Positions 43,127 through 53,306 of a stretch of DNA of 64,000 nt are shown one piece after another. Source of the stretch: Dactylorhiza incarnata (Eukaryota; Streptophyta; Magnoliopsida; Asparagales; Orchidaceae). The stretch is taken from the NCBI GenBank assembly GCA_033032865.1, contig JAWHQI010000257.1, positions 2,589,001 through 2,653,000 of the forward strand. Reading direction: 5' to 3'. Position 1 is the first letter of the stretch. Each line of letters opens with the position of its first letter. A program made the translations under genes and the position numbers. The notes below the pieces were generated by a model that saw only the letters and a program-made list of their open reading frames with translations, was not told where the DNA came from and ran no database searches.

Positions 43127-43142
43127 GCAAAACAGCCCGACC

Positions 43143-43157
43143 TGGGCTCTGATACCA
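43143..43157 (-). promoter_or_regulatory. Primer binding site of the intact chromovirus
   Basis: Minus-strand TGGTATCAGAGCCCA, complementary to initiator tRNA-Met, two bases from the LTR at 43160. Confidence 0.92.
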
Positions 43158-43159
43158 AC

Positions 43160-44399
43160 TGATGTAGGGTAGGCTGTGTATTGGGGGCTTAGAATGCAAA
43201 CTAGTGACGTGAGGGGATGGACTCAATCTAACCGATGACTGTATGCAAGACACCAATGAACAGGCGAATTAATCAACGTAAGCAACATAACAAAATAATA
43301 ACATTGCATTCATTCATAAAGAAAGTAAACATTTTTCTTTGAGCGTTTGGCAATAGCGTTCCTCCGCACGGAGAGCTACAATAAGCGCGCGACGAATTAA
43401 GCGTCCTGCAAAGTAAGAGGTTTACGAGCAAACACAACGGGCTATAATTCCTTCAAACAAGAGAACCACAACATGCACAATATTTTATACCAAGACCATA
43501 AATCCTTACAAATCACGAATACAAAATCTGAAATTAAAATTACTTAGGGCTGTGAATCACATAAACTGAAATTTAGGAGAGGAATGAAGGCTTCCGGGTG
43601 GTGTACGGCTAGATCGGGTAAGGGGGAAGGTGGATCCACGAGTGGGGAAGGTAGGGCTGCGGGTACGGGTGAGTTAGGGCTGGATCGGGGGGTTGGGACT
43701 TGGACTGGACAGATCTGTCCGGGACTGGACAGATCCGATCGGTTTGGAGGGGTGGAGGGGGCGCTGAAACGGGCGCTGTTTGAGCAAGGAGGGGAGGTGG
43801 CGTGGGGTGGCTGCGAGCAAGGAGGGGAGGCGGCGGGGTGGCTGCGAGCTAGGAGGGGAGGCGGCGGGTGTACAGGTATAGGAAGGGCGGCGGCTGTAGC
43901 CTTGGCTGGAGGCGGCGGACAGCAGGTTGCTGTTTGGGAGGTTGGCGGCGCACTGTTGGAGGGGGCTGACGGCAAGGGAGGAGCAAGGGGGGTTGGCGGA
44001 TGGCAGCAGGGAGGGGTGGAGGAGGAAGGGAAGAAACTTACCCAATGGAGTCGGCACCACGGGCTCCACGGCGTCGGCACCGCGGAAGGATCACCGGAAG
44101 CAAGGAAGAAGATCTCTCCAAACTTCAGCAATGAGGATTCCAGCAACCCTAAGAATCCTATTTATAAGAAAGCAACAATAGGGCACCCGGAATCGACGGC
44201 TATGATTGGCCGGCGGTTCCGTTCCCATAACTATATAAAATAATAACCGAAATACATAAAGCTATATATGAAAATGACTCTAAACGACGAGCCGGACGCA
44301 TCCGTGGTAACGAATCGCCGGTTCGATCAAGTCCGTCGGCGCGAATATACGAAGGTGGGGTCCGCCTTGCGCCGAGTTGCGCTCGATGGTCCCCCATCA
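43160..44399 (-). repeat. 5' LTR of the intact chromovirus
   Basis: 1240 bp, about 99% identical to 36884-38123. Promoter TATA box at 44159-44166. Ends at the target copy GTATG (44400-44404). Confidence 0.95.
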
Positions 44400-44404
44400 G
44401 TATG

Positions 44405-45341
44405 CTATTCTTTCTTTAAAACATGTTTATTCTCTTTTGTTGTACTCTTCTTTTTCATAAGCAAAAAAGATTTATTTATGATAGAGTGATTGACTTAATT
44501 CTATAATGTGTACTAACTCTATCTAGATTATGTTGTAAGATTTATTGAAGTTGCTATATTTCTGGTATTAGAGATTTTGATAGTAAAATGAAGCTTCTCT
44601 TGTTAGGAACCGTTGGGCTCCTCAACGAAGGAGCTTTCCCTAGAGTAGCTATTTGGGGGTGATTTGAGCTTTAATATGCATTCTACCTTGACACTAATAT
44701 TACAGCTAGCCTTGACGTTATTCTTCGACCCAATTCTAACGATTATGGCTACATATGTGTTGTGAACTTGGGCTTTTAAAGAATTTGATTATCCCTTGGT
44801 GCAAAGTAGCGTGCCTTTGCCTAATTGAGATAAGTTTTTATTTGGGTGTGAAGAGACCTCAGTACTTCTCATTTTAGTGCTTTGGTTCTGGGATGATGTG
44901 TAGCCTAGTTTGATTTTGTTGATGATAATATGTGATTGTATCTTCAGAATTTGAAATATTTGAGTGAGTATGGCTGAACATAATTGGGCCTTGGGAATTG
45001 AAATTGGAAGGATCAAGTACAATTCAATTGTTCGACTACATAACTAAATATGGAATTGGAATTCCTGAAATTCCACAAGAATTGAATTTGGGTCACATAC
45101 TCAACTTCTCAATTATTACCTCAGAATGAAGGCATCAAGAAATTTTATTGGTTGTTCAAATATTGTGAAGTGGGAAAGGTAAATCATTAAGACTTAAATT
45201 TCTATAGAGATTATTAATGAAATTTTTAAATAAATTTCTTGAGAATTTTTTCTTTAAAGAAAAATTATTTGTTTTAAGGAATTCCAGTTAGCTAAAACTA
45301 TTTGCAATAGGTATATTTATGTGTATTAAAGTTAGGTACTT
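44405..45341 (+). other. Intron sequence without identified gene
   Basis: AT-rich continuation of 36577-36878. Short frames only, with no repeat family recognised. Confidence 0.5.
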
Positions 45342-46200
45342 TGTAATAGTCCCACATTGTCTGTTTGTCTGATATTTTTGCAGTCCTATATATATCCATA
45401 ACAAAGAAGAATAAACAGGATGAATGTTTTTCATTTCTCCCAACCTGGTATCACATTGTCAGTTTGTTTTTCATTTCTCCCACATTGTCTGTTTGTCTCT
45501 GTTTCCTACGTGAAGTCCCGCCGACTGAGTTCATCCTCTAAGTGACTTATTTCTTGATGAGTGTCGTCTTTGCGCGTTTGATCTCATCGTCGTCTCTTCT
45601 TGCAGTTTCATGCATTTTCGTTTCTCAGCACTGTTCCCTGCATCGTCTCACCATTCCCTTCATCTCAATGAGTGTCAGTCTCAACATCGACTACTCGACA
45701 AGCTTTTGCATCTCGATGAGCGTGGGAAAACACGAAGAAGCACTTGTCTTGCATCAACTTCTTAATTATCCACTTCAGACTCATGGTCACTCTGGTTCTT
45801 TACGTACTACCGTGCTCTTGAATGGTAGACATGCCATAAGAAGTTATCATTTCTATAGGTATATTGATGAAACCATTGTTCTGCCTCCACACATTGATCC
45901 TTCATGGAAAAAGTGGGACTCTAACAACTCCTTGATTGTCTCTTGGTTGCTTCACTCAATGTCCCCGATAGGTTATAGTCTACCGAAGTTACATGCTTAT
46001 GGCTTCTGTTTTTGATATTGGGACTCATGCAAGGGAAATATACCCTCAGATTGGAAATTCTACACAGGTTTATGGGCTTATACATCGTGTTCTAGACTTG
46101 AAACAAGATTCCGCGAGTGTTGCGACCTACTTCTCTGAGTTTGGACGCCTCTAACAAGAGCCTAACTATTTTGAGGATTTCATTCTAGCATGCACTGCTA
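45342..46200 (+). pseudogene. Decayed copia fragment, LTR-like start and gag
   Basis: Begins TGTAATAGTCCCACATTG. A possible degenerate PBS (TGGTATCACATTG) is near 45446, and the phrase TCCCACATTGTCTGTTTGTCT is duplicated (about 45349 and 45477). A 157-codon frame (45542-46015) carries gag residues such as RYIDETIV, PSWKKWDSNNSLIVSWLL and SMSP, matching the gag of copia 4 at 62682-63641 (GYIDGT, SENSLVISWLLYSMSP). It shifts frame near 45990 and fades by 46200. The rest of the element is missing. Confidence 0.75.
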
Positions 46201-46203
46201 TTT

Positions 46204-46847
46204 GACGCAGAACGAATCTATAGGTGATTGACGCACGATGCCCTAACCCTAGATGAATAAATGAGAGTACGCGACATATGCAAATGGAGCTACGACCAAT
46301 CCCTAGAATAACGTGAAAGCATGCACACACTCCATTGAATAAATTACCTACCAATGTAGTGTAGGTCAAGTGCGTGTAAATACATACATGCAACCCCAGG
46401 TATCGTTCTTGTAAAATAACTCACCAAACCTAAGTAGCTACTTGCGATGCACACAGACCCGATGGTTAGATCACAAGCATGTTATAATATTAAATCACAC
46501 GCAGATAATTAAAGCAACGCTAAATAGTTCTTCAAGCAAAGCAGACTTTGGCGTTCCTCCGCATAGAGGACCTATGCAAGAGCGCACATCGAATGGTTCC
46601 TGCAAATCACAAAATAATCTAGAGCAAAAATCCACTATACTATAGATCCAAGCAAATATGAAATCCCATCTCCATATTTCAATATTTAAAATAAAGATCC
46701 ATATAAATATAATATACTCACGATGTAAGGGATGATGTCGTGGGATGGAGATCTGACAGAAGGCGGTGTAAGGCTGCGTTCCCGGAACTGGATGAATGCA
46801 AAAGGGTATTTTCTTATATCGTGAGCCCTTTTAATTTAAGTCACACA
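46204..46847. repeat. Probable LTR remnant related to the chromovirus LTR
   Basis: The phrase GGCGTTCCTCCGCATAGAGG (about 46551) and the following sequence parallel the intact chromovirus LTR (GCGTTCCTCCGCACGGAGAG, about 37079), with the same spacing to GTCCTGCAAA-like sequence. Ends were not found. No gene. Confidence 0.45.
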
Positions 46848-47205
46848 TGTTAAGCCTTGTGAGGGGCATTTTGGATACTTGGCTTGATCAATGGTTTAGC
46901 ATTATTTGTTGGTTGGATGAATGTAAAAGGGTACCCGTTTAATCATTAAAATATCTCCTCTCTTATTTTTCCATCTCTCTCCATTCTTCCCCATCCAGGA
47001 ACCGATCGCCTAGGGTGGAAAAATTCCCGCAGCTCACGAACGGTCGCTCCTCCACCAACTGTCCTCCTCTTCAACACCAACCTCCTCTTTCCACTTCTCC
47101 ATTGCTGCCATAGGTTCCAGGGGATCAAAGAAGGAAAACTCCAATCTCCTTTACGACTTCACGCTCGCGAGGCCATACACGAGATCCCAATCGGGAGCCC
47201 GTAAT
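46848..47205 (+). repeat. LTR-like fragment related to the gag-only element LTR
   Basis: TGTTAAGCC...GAGGGGCATTTTGG and the pyrimidine-rich to GC-rich end (CACGAGATCCCAATCGGG, CCCGTAATA) follow the layout of the LTR at 16176-16685. GGATGAATG(C/T)AAAAGGGTA occurs at 46791 and 46916. No clear target duplication. Confidence 0.4.
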
Positions 47206-47403
47206 AATTGTGATGAGACTGCCCAGACTTTAACAGCTTTAATTTTTGGGTATGTCAAATGATTTGCATTGCCCATGGACTTCGGTTATCCAAATTACAT
47301 TTGCATTATTTGCTGGTTTCTCTGAATTATTAGTACTTGTTATTGCCATGCCACTGTTTTCTATTACCTTTATTCTTGACATCACAATCTTTTGCTGTTG
47401 CAG

Positions 47404-47487
47404 AGCTTAAATCAAATTGGAAACAGGGCAGAACGCTTGGGAATCACATCCGAAGATCTGTACTTGTATTCAAGTACTGATGTTGAG
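47404..47487 (+). CDS. RADA: RadA/Sms-like protein, internal exon B
   Basis: An 84-bp exon of 28 codons, phase 0 at both ends, preceded by TTTTGCTGTTGCAG and followed by GTTCGT. It reads SLNQIGNRAERLGI, then LYLYSSTDVE. This continues the VSGEE box of exon A: RadA proteins have VSGEES followed by Q(I/V)..RA.RLG and a LY..S.T.(V/I)E stretch. The protein is a RecA-like ATPase that processes recombination intermediates. The next exon, expected to start at the region before the Walker B strand, was not found up to 64000. Splice borders and lack of stops suggest a live gene, but only these two exons are visible. Confidence 0.9.
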
Positions 47488-48287
47488 GTTCGTATTGTTA
47501 TTCTGTTGTATTTAAATTTTCTCTCCCTTTAACAGTTGTTTGACTTAAGAATGGCCATCAGTGATGATAACAGTTTGTGAGAATGTTTTCTTTTGGGCGT
47601 TTTGGTAGGTTAAATGTATAAGCGTCAAGTTATCAACACAAGAATTGCAACATATCTTGTTTGTCATAATTGTCTTTTTGAATATTGTATTTACTAGTCA
47701 AGTTATCAACATCAAACCTACCATTATGCATATGCTTTTCTACTAACTGGTCTCTTTGAATAGTTAATTGGCTCCATGCTCCTAATTTAAAATGTAGTCT
47801 GTTTATTTATAATTAATTTTTATAATAAATGGCCGTCAATACCTATTTCCTACATAATTTTCCCAACGGATTATTTATTTGTGGTAATACATATTTCCAA
47901 CATGGTTATTCTAATCAGTTATTTATTTGGGTTACATGATAGCAAAGTAAAAAAGTTCTTCTCTCTTTTTAAATTTGAGCTAAATCATTGAAGGTTATAC
48001 TTAAAGAAAGAGGATGTTTTTTTCCACATAATTATCCCAATGAATAGTTTATCTATACATATATTATTAAATAAAAAATGCTTTTCTATTTCTGAAATTG
48101 AATCAAATTAGTGAAACTATACCAAGCCTATTCATAATTTTTTCTTAAATGAGATGACACCAATATTTTTTATTCACAAATGTTTTTTTATCTAAGTATT
48201 TTGAATAAGCACATTTTGAACATTAATTATTTTTATACTACATATTTATTGTAAATTATAAAATAATGTTGGAAGGACTAAGGAGTG
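47488..48287 (+). other. Start of the next RADA intron
   Basis: AT-rich, with no gene. The phrase GTCAAGTTATCAACA occurs at about 47624 and 47698. The intron extends at least to the window end. Confidence 0.5.
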
Positions 48288-48405
48288 TGTTGATGCCAAA
48301 AATGTCGTCAACTCCACGTCGCTCGAAATGAAGGGTAGAGGTAACTGTTGAGCGGACGGTTACTTCGAGTCACGAATGAACAAGCGGGAGAGGGGGTGCT
48401 GCAGA

Positions 48406-49079
48406 CAAGCTTGCAGATGTCGGATGTCGGACTCATGTCGGTTTGAGTTTTTTATGTCGGATGTCGGATTGCGGGGATATATCGGGGACATTTCAAAATG
48501 TCGGATTGTAATATTATATGTATATATATATATTATATATCATAGTATATTTTTAATTAGATGGTAATTATTTTATTTAATGAAGTATACACTAAAATTC
48601 ATATTAGAAAATGAAACTACTAACAAGTGTTTAATCAATTTGTAATAAATAAGAAATGTTGCATACTTTCAAAATGTCGAAGTGTAACCAAAGGAGAGCT
48701 GCGAAGAAGACGAGAGACAGAAGCGGAGATTAGGGCAAGCGAAGAAGACGAGAGCCCAGAGCGTCGTGAGGAGGACGCGAGGGAGATGAGGAGTCATCGT
48801 GAGGGGCAAACGTAGTATAACTATATAAGTATATAATAAAAACTGATTTAATTATAAAATTTAATAAAATAACTTATTAATTTCTAATGGCCGCCATAAC
48901 CCGCCATAACCCGCCATAACCCGCCATAATCCGCCATAACGGGCCGACATGTCCGACATGTCGGCCGCCATACTAGAAAACGACATTTTTCTCATTTGTG
49001 TCGCTAACGTTGCGATTTCCCCTGAAAAATGACATGTCGGCTGACATGTCGGACATGTCGGCCGACATCTACAAGCTTG
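48406..49079. mobile_element. hAT-like non-autonomous element rich in GACATGTCGG palindromes
   Basis: 674 bp with 18-bp terminal inverted repeats CAAGCTTG(C/T)AGATGTCGG and a perfect 8-bp target duplication GCTGCAGA (48398-48405, 49080-49087). Both ends carry repeated ATGTCGG and GACATGTCGG(C/A)C words, many self-complementary. The middle is AT-rich. No transposase is present. Confidence 0.88.
48891..48940. repeat. Five tandem copies of CCGCCATAAC
   Basis: A 10-bp unit repeated five times (one copy with AAT for AAC) just inside the right subterminal region of the hAT-like element. Confidence 0.9.
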
Positions 49080-49494
49080 GCTGCAGACGACAATGCCAAG
49101 ACTTCCCACAACTGAAGCTCGCTGTTGTGGGTGATTTTATTAATTGAATGCCCAAATTACATCAAGTTTGGATTACATTCAGGTTACATGAAGAAAACAG
49201 TAAAAAGGTATCCCTACTGATGAGGGCAGCCACTGAAGAGAGCAGGCTGTGGTCGCGGCCTCAAATGGAGTGTTCGCCCCACTCTTACAGAAAGTTCGCA
49301 CCTACTCTTGAGAGCTCGCCAGCTCTGCTGCCCTTTCGTCTTTGCCTCCCTCTGGTCTGCATCTGTCCACTATTTATAGAAATCAGGGGCTGCCTGAACT
49401 GGCAGGCTCAGGAATCTCAGGCTGCCCATAAGGGAGGGCCGAGCAGTCACTAAAAGCGAGCCCACGCGAACTCCCGGACGGAAGGTTGCGCGGT

Positions 49495-50005
49495 CTCGGT
49501 GTACACCTGAACGTGTCTGTGACCACTCATGAAGGGGAGGTGTTCGCGGACACCAGAACGTGTCCGCAGCCCCTCCTGAAGGTGAGGTGTTTGCGAACAC
49601 CAGAACTTGCCTGTAACCACTCCTAAAGGGGAGGTGTTCGCGAACACCAGAACGTGATCGCTCCTGAAGGGTAGGTGTTCGTGGACACCAGAACGTGTTC
49701 GCGACCACTCCTGATGAGGTGGTATTCGCGGACACCAGAACATGTCCGCGACCACTCCTGAAGGGGAGGTGTTTGCGGACACCAGAACATGTCCGCGGCC
49801 ACTCCTGAAGGAGAGGTGTTCGCGGACACCAGAACTTGTTCGCGACCACTTCTGAAGGGGAGGTGTTCGCTGACACTAGAACGTGTCTGTGACCACTCCT
49901 GAAGGGGAGGTGTTCGCGGACACTAAAACGTGTCCACACCCACTCCTGAAGGGGAGGTGTTCATGGACACTAGAACGTGTACACGAACACTCCTTGGAGG
50001 AGGTG
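49495..50005. repeat. Tandem array, about 11 units of about 47 bp
   Basis: The unit reads roughly GACCACTCCTGAAGGGGAGG, then TGTTCGCGGACACCAGAACG and TGTCCGC. One unit is shortened (about 49648-49665) and units diverge by several bases. The internal TGTTCGCGGACACC is an imperfect palindrome. Long open frames across it on both strands are a product of the period and not proteins. Confidence 0.88.
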
Positions 50006-50212
50006 ATCACATACATCTGGGTAAACACATCCCCATATTTTTTTCAAGTTCCTAAAAAATTTCAAAAAAATTAAACTTACGCACTAATGTCGCGATCCAC
50101 CTCCTTTAAAGTCAGAAAAAATAGATAGAAAGTACTTAAGGGGACTCGTTGGTGCCTACATATTCCTGCACTAGAGGATACATAAGTAGTAGATGATAAA
50201 TAAATGAAATAT
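50006..50212. other. Spacer between two arrays
   Basis: AT-rich with no gene or repeat recognised. Confidence 0.4.
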
Positions 50213-50868
50213 GCGAGTACCTGAAGAGAAATTGTAGTCACCCGCTTTATTTCTGCAAAGGAGAAATGTCAAAACAGGTATAATAGAAACACAAAGAGCG
50301 AGTACCCGAGGAGGACTCGCAGACACCCTTTTTATTTCTATAAAGGAGAAACATCAAAACAGGTATAATAGAAACGAAAAGTGCGAGTACCTGAGGTGGA
50401 CTCACAGACACTTGTTTTATTTCTGTAAAGGATAAATGTCAAAACATGTATAATTGAAATGTAAGCGGACACTTATTTTGTTTCTGCAAAGGGGAAATGT
50501 CAAAACACGTATAATAAAAACGGAAAGCGCGAGTACCTGAGGTGGACTCGCGGACATTTGTTTTATTTCTGCAAAGAGAAATGCCAAAACATGTATAATA
50601 GAAACGTAAAGAGTGAGTACCTGAGGAGGACTCGTGGACACCTGTTTTATTTCTGCAAAGGAGAAAAGTCAAAACAAGTATAACAGAAACGGAAAGCGCG
50701 AGTACCTGAGGTGGACTCGCGGACACCTGTTTTATTTATGCAAAAGAGAAATGTCAAAACATGTATAATAGAAACGGAAAGCGCGAGTATCTGAGGTAGA
50801 CTCGCAGACACCTGCTTTATTTCTGTAATGGAGAAATATCAAAAAGGGTATAATAGAAACGTAAAGAG
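50213..50868. repeat. Tandem array, about 8 units of about 85 bp
   Basis: The unit reads roughly GCGAGTACCTGAGGTGGACT, CGCGGACACCTGTTTTATTT, then CTGCAAAGGAGAAATGTCAA and AACATGTATAATAGAAACG. One unit near 50460 is truncated by about 20 bp. It joins the SIRE-like gag fragment directly at about 50869. It probably belongs to an LTR or untranslated region of the neighbouring element. Confidence 0.88.
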
Positions 50869-51569
50869 CTTCTGTCCTTTTGCTCTTCGGGACATTCAGG
50901 GGCAATATGCCCTAATTTTCTGCATGCAAAGCAAATTATCTCCTGTTTTGGAGTCTTGTCGAACCTAGGTTTGCTTGAGCTCATTTCCTTCTTTCTAGAG
51001 TCTTCAGACTTGACCCATCTTCTAAATCTTCTGGCCAAGAGATTGAACATCTCTTCTTCAGAAGTGGAAGGGTCTCCTTTAGCAGCCTTCAGAGCTATAG
51101 TCATTTCTTTAGGAGTTGAGACTTTCTCCTTGGCTTCTGTCTCAGCTTTGCCCTTCAGTAGTAGCTCATAGGACTTGAGCTTGCCTAGAAGAGCATTTGT
51201 GGAGATTTCTCTGTGGCATCTGGATTCTCTAATGACCTAGATCCTTGAGTCCCAAGTGCTTGGGAAGCACATGAGAAGTTTATCATTGATTTCAGTTAGA
51301 GAGATTTTCTTATCGAGTCCCTTAAGCTCATTTATTATGATGTTGAATCTCTCAAACATTTCAGTAACATTTTCTTCAGACTTCTTTTGAAAGTTCTCAA
51401 TTGGGATATGAAAAGGGACTTCCTGTCCTTTCTTTCATCTGAGCTACCTTCTACCAATGTGGATAGTGACTCCCAGATCTCCTTTTCTGATTGACAGTCA
51501 GCCACTTTTTGGAATATGTCATCTGACATAGTCGATACCAGAATGTTCATAGTCTTGACATCACATGTT
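50869..51569 (-). pseudogene. SIRE-like copia gag fragment, minus strand
   Basis: Contains, on the minus strand, ILVSTMSDDIFQKVAD near 51545-51500, SEEEMFNLLARRFRRWVK near 51060, and a zinc knuckle CFACRKLGHIAPEC near 50900-50945. These match the plus-strand gag at 53536-54230, but with several shifts. One end is cut by the LTR of the plus-strand element at 51570, and the other ends at the 85-bp array. It is the host of a nested insertion by its own family. Confidence 0.88.
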
Positions 51570-51734
51570 GTTGGGAAAAACCCTTAATTTATCTAACAAA
51601 TTATTTTAAAGTGATTTCATCATCTAGGATGCCCATATTGTATAGAGAGGGTAATTTGGTCATTAGATATCCTAGGATATCACATTCACTTAGAGTGTCA
51701 AGACCAGGTCTAAGAGAAACACAAATTCAGTTGA

Positions 51735-52100
51735 GTTAAAACTTGCGTAGAATACAAGTCGACGCAACTTCGACTAGAAGTCGACGCAACTGACTAAAAG
51801 TCGAAATAACTCAGACTGCTTGTCGAAGTATCAAATGAAGTCGACGCAACGTCGAAATGAACTCGACATAGAAGGAAGAGTCTGTCGAAGCCATCTTAAA
51901 AGTCAACGTAATTTCGACTCCAATTCGACGCAGAAGATGAAGTTCAAATCCAAGTCTCCAACTCGACGGATATGTCGATAAGTACTCGACGCAACGTCGA
52001 CATCTGAGTTCAGCCAGAGCTAAGAAGGAATTCGAAGCTACTTCTATAAGAACTCAGAGGTGCGTCGATATGACGAATAATGAAGTCGACGCAGCGTCGA
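51735..52100 (+). repeat. TCGACGCA motif cluster in the LTR
   Basis: At least ten copies of (A/G)(A/C)(G/T)TCGACGCA(A/G) or its variants at irregular spacing of 15-50 bp, often paired with CGTCGA or TTCGAC in inverted arrangement. Confidence 0.85.
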
Positions 52101-52762
52101 ATACAGTCAGAAAAAGTATGCTTTCTGCTGTCTTTTCTAATACCTTTTCAGAAGGTATACAAAGCCGGAAACTGTTTTGTAACAGCTCGTTTATTGCCAA
52201 GAATGGAATGAAGTATTTCGGAGAAACAACAATGACATTCTTGGAAGATATTCTAATCAGTCTTGACGGGTCGGGAACAGAATTAGAAGTAAATATTTAT
52301 TATCCAATGAACATTCCTTCCAAGGACAGTCCAGAAGAAGAAAAAAATTCAAGTACAAATCAATAGAGAATAAGTATGCTGAGGAAGAAAGAAAACATAA
52401 CCATTATTCTCTCAGTCGACCTCTTCTGTCTTCTTCTTCCTCCAGCTCTAAGACAGAATATAAGAACAACTTCTTTGCACAGGAAAACAATACAACAAGC
52501 CAGTTGCTTTCTCTTCTACATCATATAGCAGCAAGCAAACAAAAGTGCAGAGAGGACCAGGATCAAAGCTCATACCCCTTGCAATCATCATTATCTTAAG
52601 CAAGGGTTCATTATATTCAGATCCTGAAGTTTATAGAAGCAACAACATCCAGAGAGATAGCTGTTGAAGGATTCTAATTGAAGAATCCTATTCTCTTCTT
52701 TCTCCTCTTCTATTGTTCTTGTTCTGCTACTGTAAAAGAGTCTTAATAATCCCTCTTCAGAG

Positions 52763-52901
52763 GATTCAGTGGTTCTAAGAGTCTCCTTAGCAAAAGACTC
52801 AGTGGTTCTAAGAGTCTCTTTAGCAAAAGACTCAGTGGTTCTAAGAGTCTCTTTATCAAAATACTTGGTGGTTCTGAGAGTCTCCTTATCAAAAGACTCA
52901 G
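52763..52901 (+). repeat. 33-bp tandem repeat, four units
   Basis: The unit is GACTCAGTGGTTCTAAGAGT followed by CTC(C/T)TTAGCAAAA. The fourth copy is more diverged (ATACTTGGTGG). Confidence 0.9.
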
Positions 52902-53198
52902 GCACTGTTAGTGCAATCCTACCAAGGTGGTAGAAGAGTGGACTACCCACATTTTAGGGAACCACCATAATATTCCTGTGTCTTCTGCATTGCTTTTCTG
53001 TGCTGTCTCCTTACTGTTTTTGCTTACTGATTACTGATTACTGCTTTCTATTTCTACTTTATTCTGAGTTGGGATTGCTGAATGCATAGTTATTAGAGTA
53101 GTTATTTTTAATGTGTGTGCACATTTAGTGTAAAGATTTTTTAAGTCCCTATTCACCCCCTCTAGAGAATACTCAGAGGCACACTGTGCACTTTCAAT

Positions 53199-53210
53199 TG
53201 GTATCAGAGG
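53199..53210 (+). promoter_or_regulatory. Primer binding site of the SIRE-like copia
   Basis: TGGTATCAGAGG, initiator tRNA-Met type, two bases after the LTR. Confidence 0.88.
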
Positions 53211-53306
53211 GAGGTTGATCATTAAAAGGTTAACACCTTGATCAAAAGATCTCCTCACTCTTATTTTTTTACTTAAAATTATCAAAAAATTATTTTATAA
53301 ACAAAA

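Larger units (their letters stand above)
36884..44399 (-). mobile_element. Nearly intact chromovirus (Ty3/gypsy), young insertion
   Basis: 7516 bp in minus orientation with two 1240-bp LTRs (36884-38123, 43160-44399) that differ at about eleven bases plus a few single-base indels. The perfect target duplication is GTATG (36879-36883, 44400-44404). A PBS, a polypurine tract and a single uninterrupted gag-pol frame of 1691 codons are present. Integrase and protease wording fit chromoviruses of the CRM/Galadriel side more than Tekay, but the clade is not settled. Everything needed for transposition appears to be present. Confidence 0.96.
22525..47403 (+). other. RADA: 24.9-kb RADA intron filled with transposable elements
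   Basis: Donor GTCTGT at 22525 and acceptor TGCTGTTGCAG ending at 47403. Both flanking exons are phase 0 and encode directly consecutive parts of the RadA core. Inside are a LINE, a SINE, a solo LTR, a decayed and an intact chromovirus, and copia and LTR relics. Remaining sequence is AT-rich and non-coding. No missing exon was seen between the two, and the protein match is continuous. Confidence 0.82.
48288..49490 (-). repeat. LTR of an unclassified retrotransposon, minus orientation
   Basis: Plus-strand start TGTTGATGCC. On the minus strand a TATA box CTATAAATAG lies near 49370-49380, followed by a transcribed-looking region that runs to the end GGCATCAACA at 48288. The other LTR edge was not found and probably lies within or beyond the tandem arrays. 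A hAT-like element (48406-49079) is nested in it. No coding region of the parent element is visible. Confidence 0.5.
51570..53196 (+). repeat. 5' LTR of the SIRE-like copia
   Basis: 1627 bp starting TGTTGGGAAAAACCC and ending GTGCACTTTCA. It holds a run of TCGACGCA motifs (51735-52100) and a 33-bp tandem repeat (52763-52901). Confidence 0.82.

Noticed and set aside
49370..49939. Long minus-strand open frame across the 47-bp array
   Set aside because: The frame is produced by the repeat period. Overlapping frames in other phases are open too, and no start, domain or conserved signal supports a protein.
49495..50868. Regularly repeated units resembling a CRISPR array
   Set aside because: Units are direct, continuous tandem copies without unique spacers, and the genome is a plant. 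They are minisatellites.
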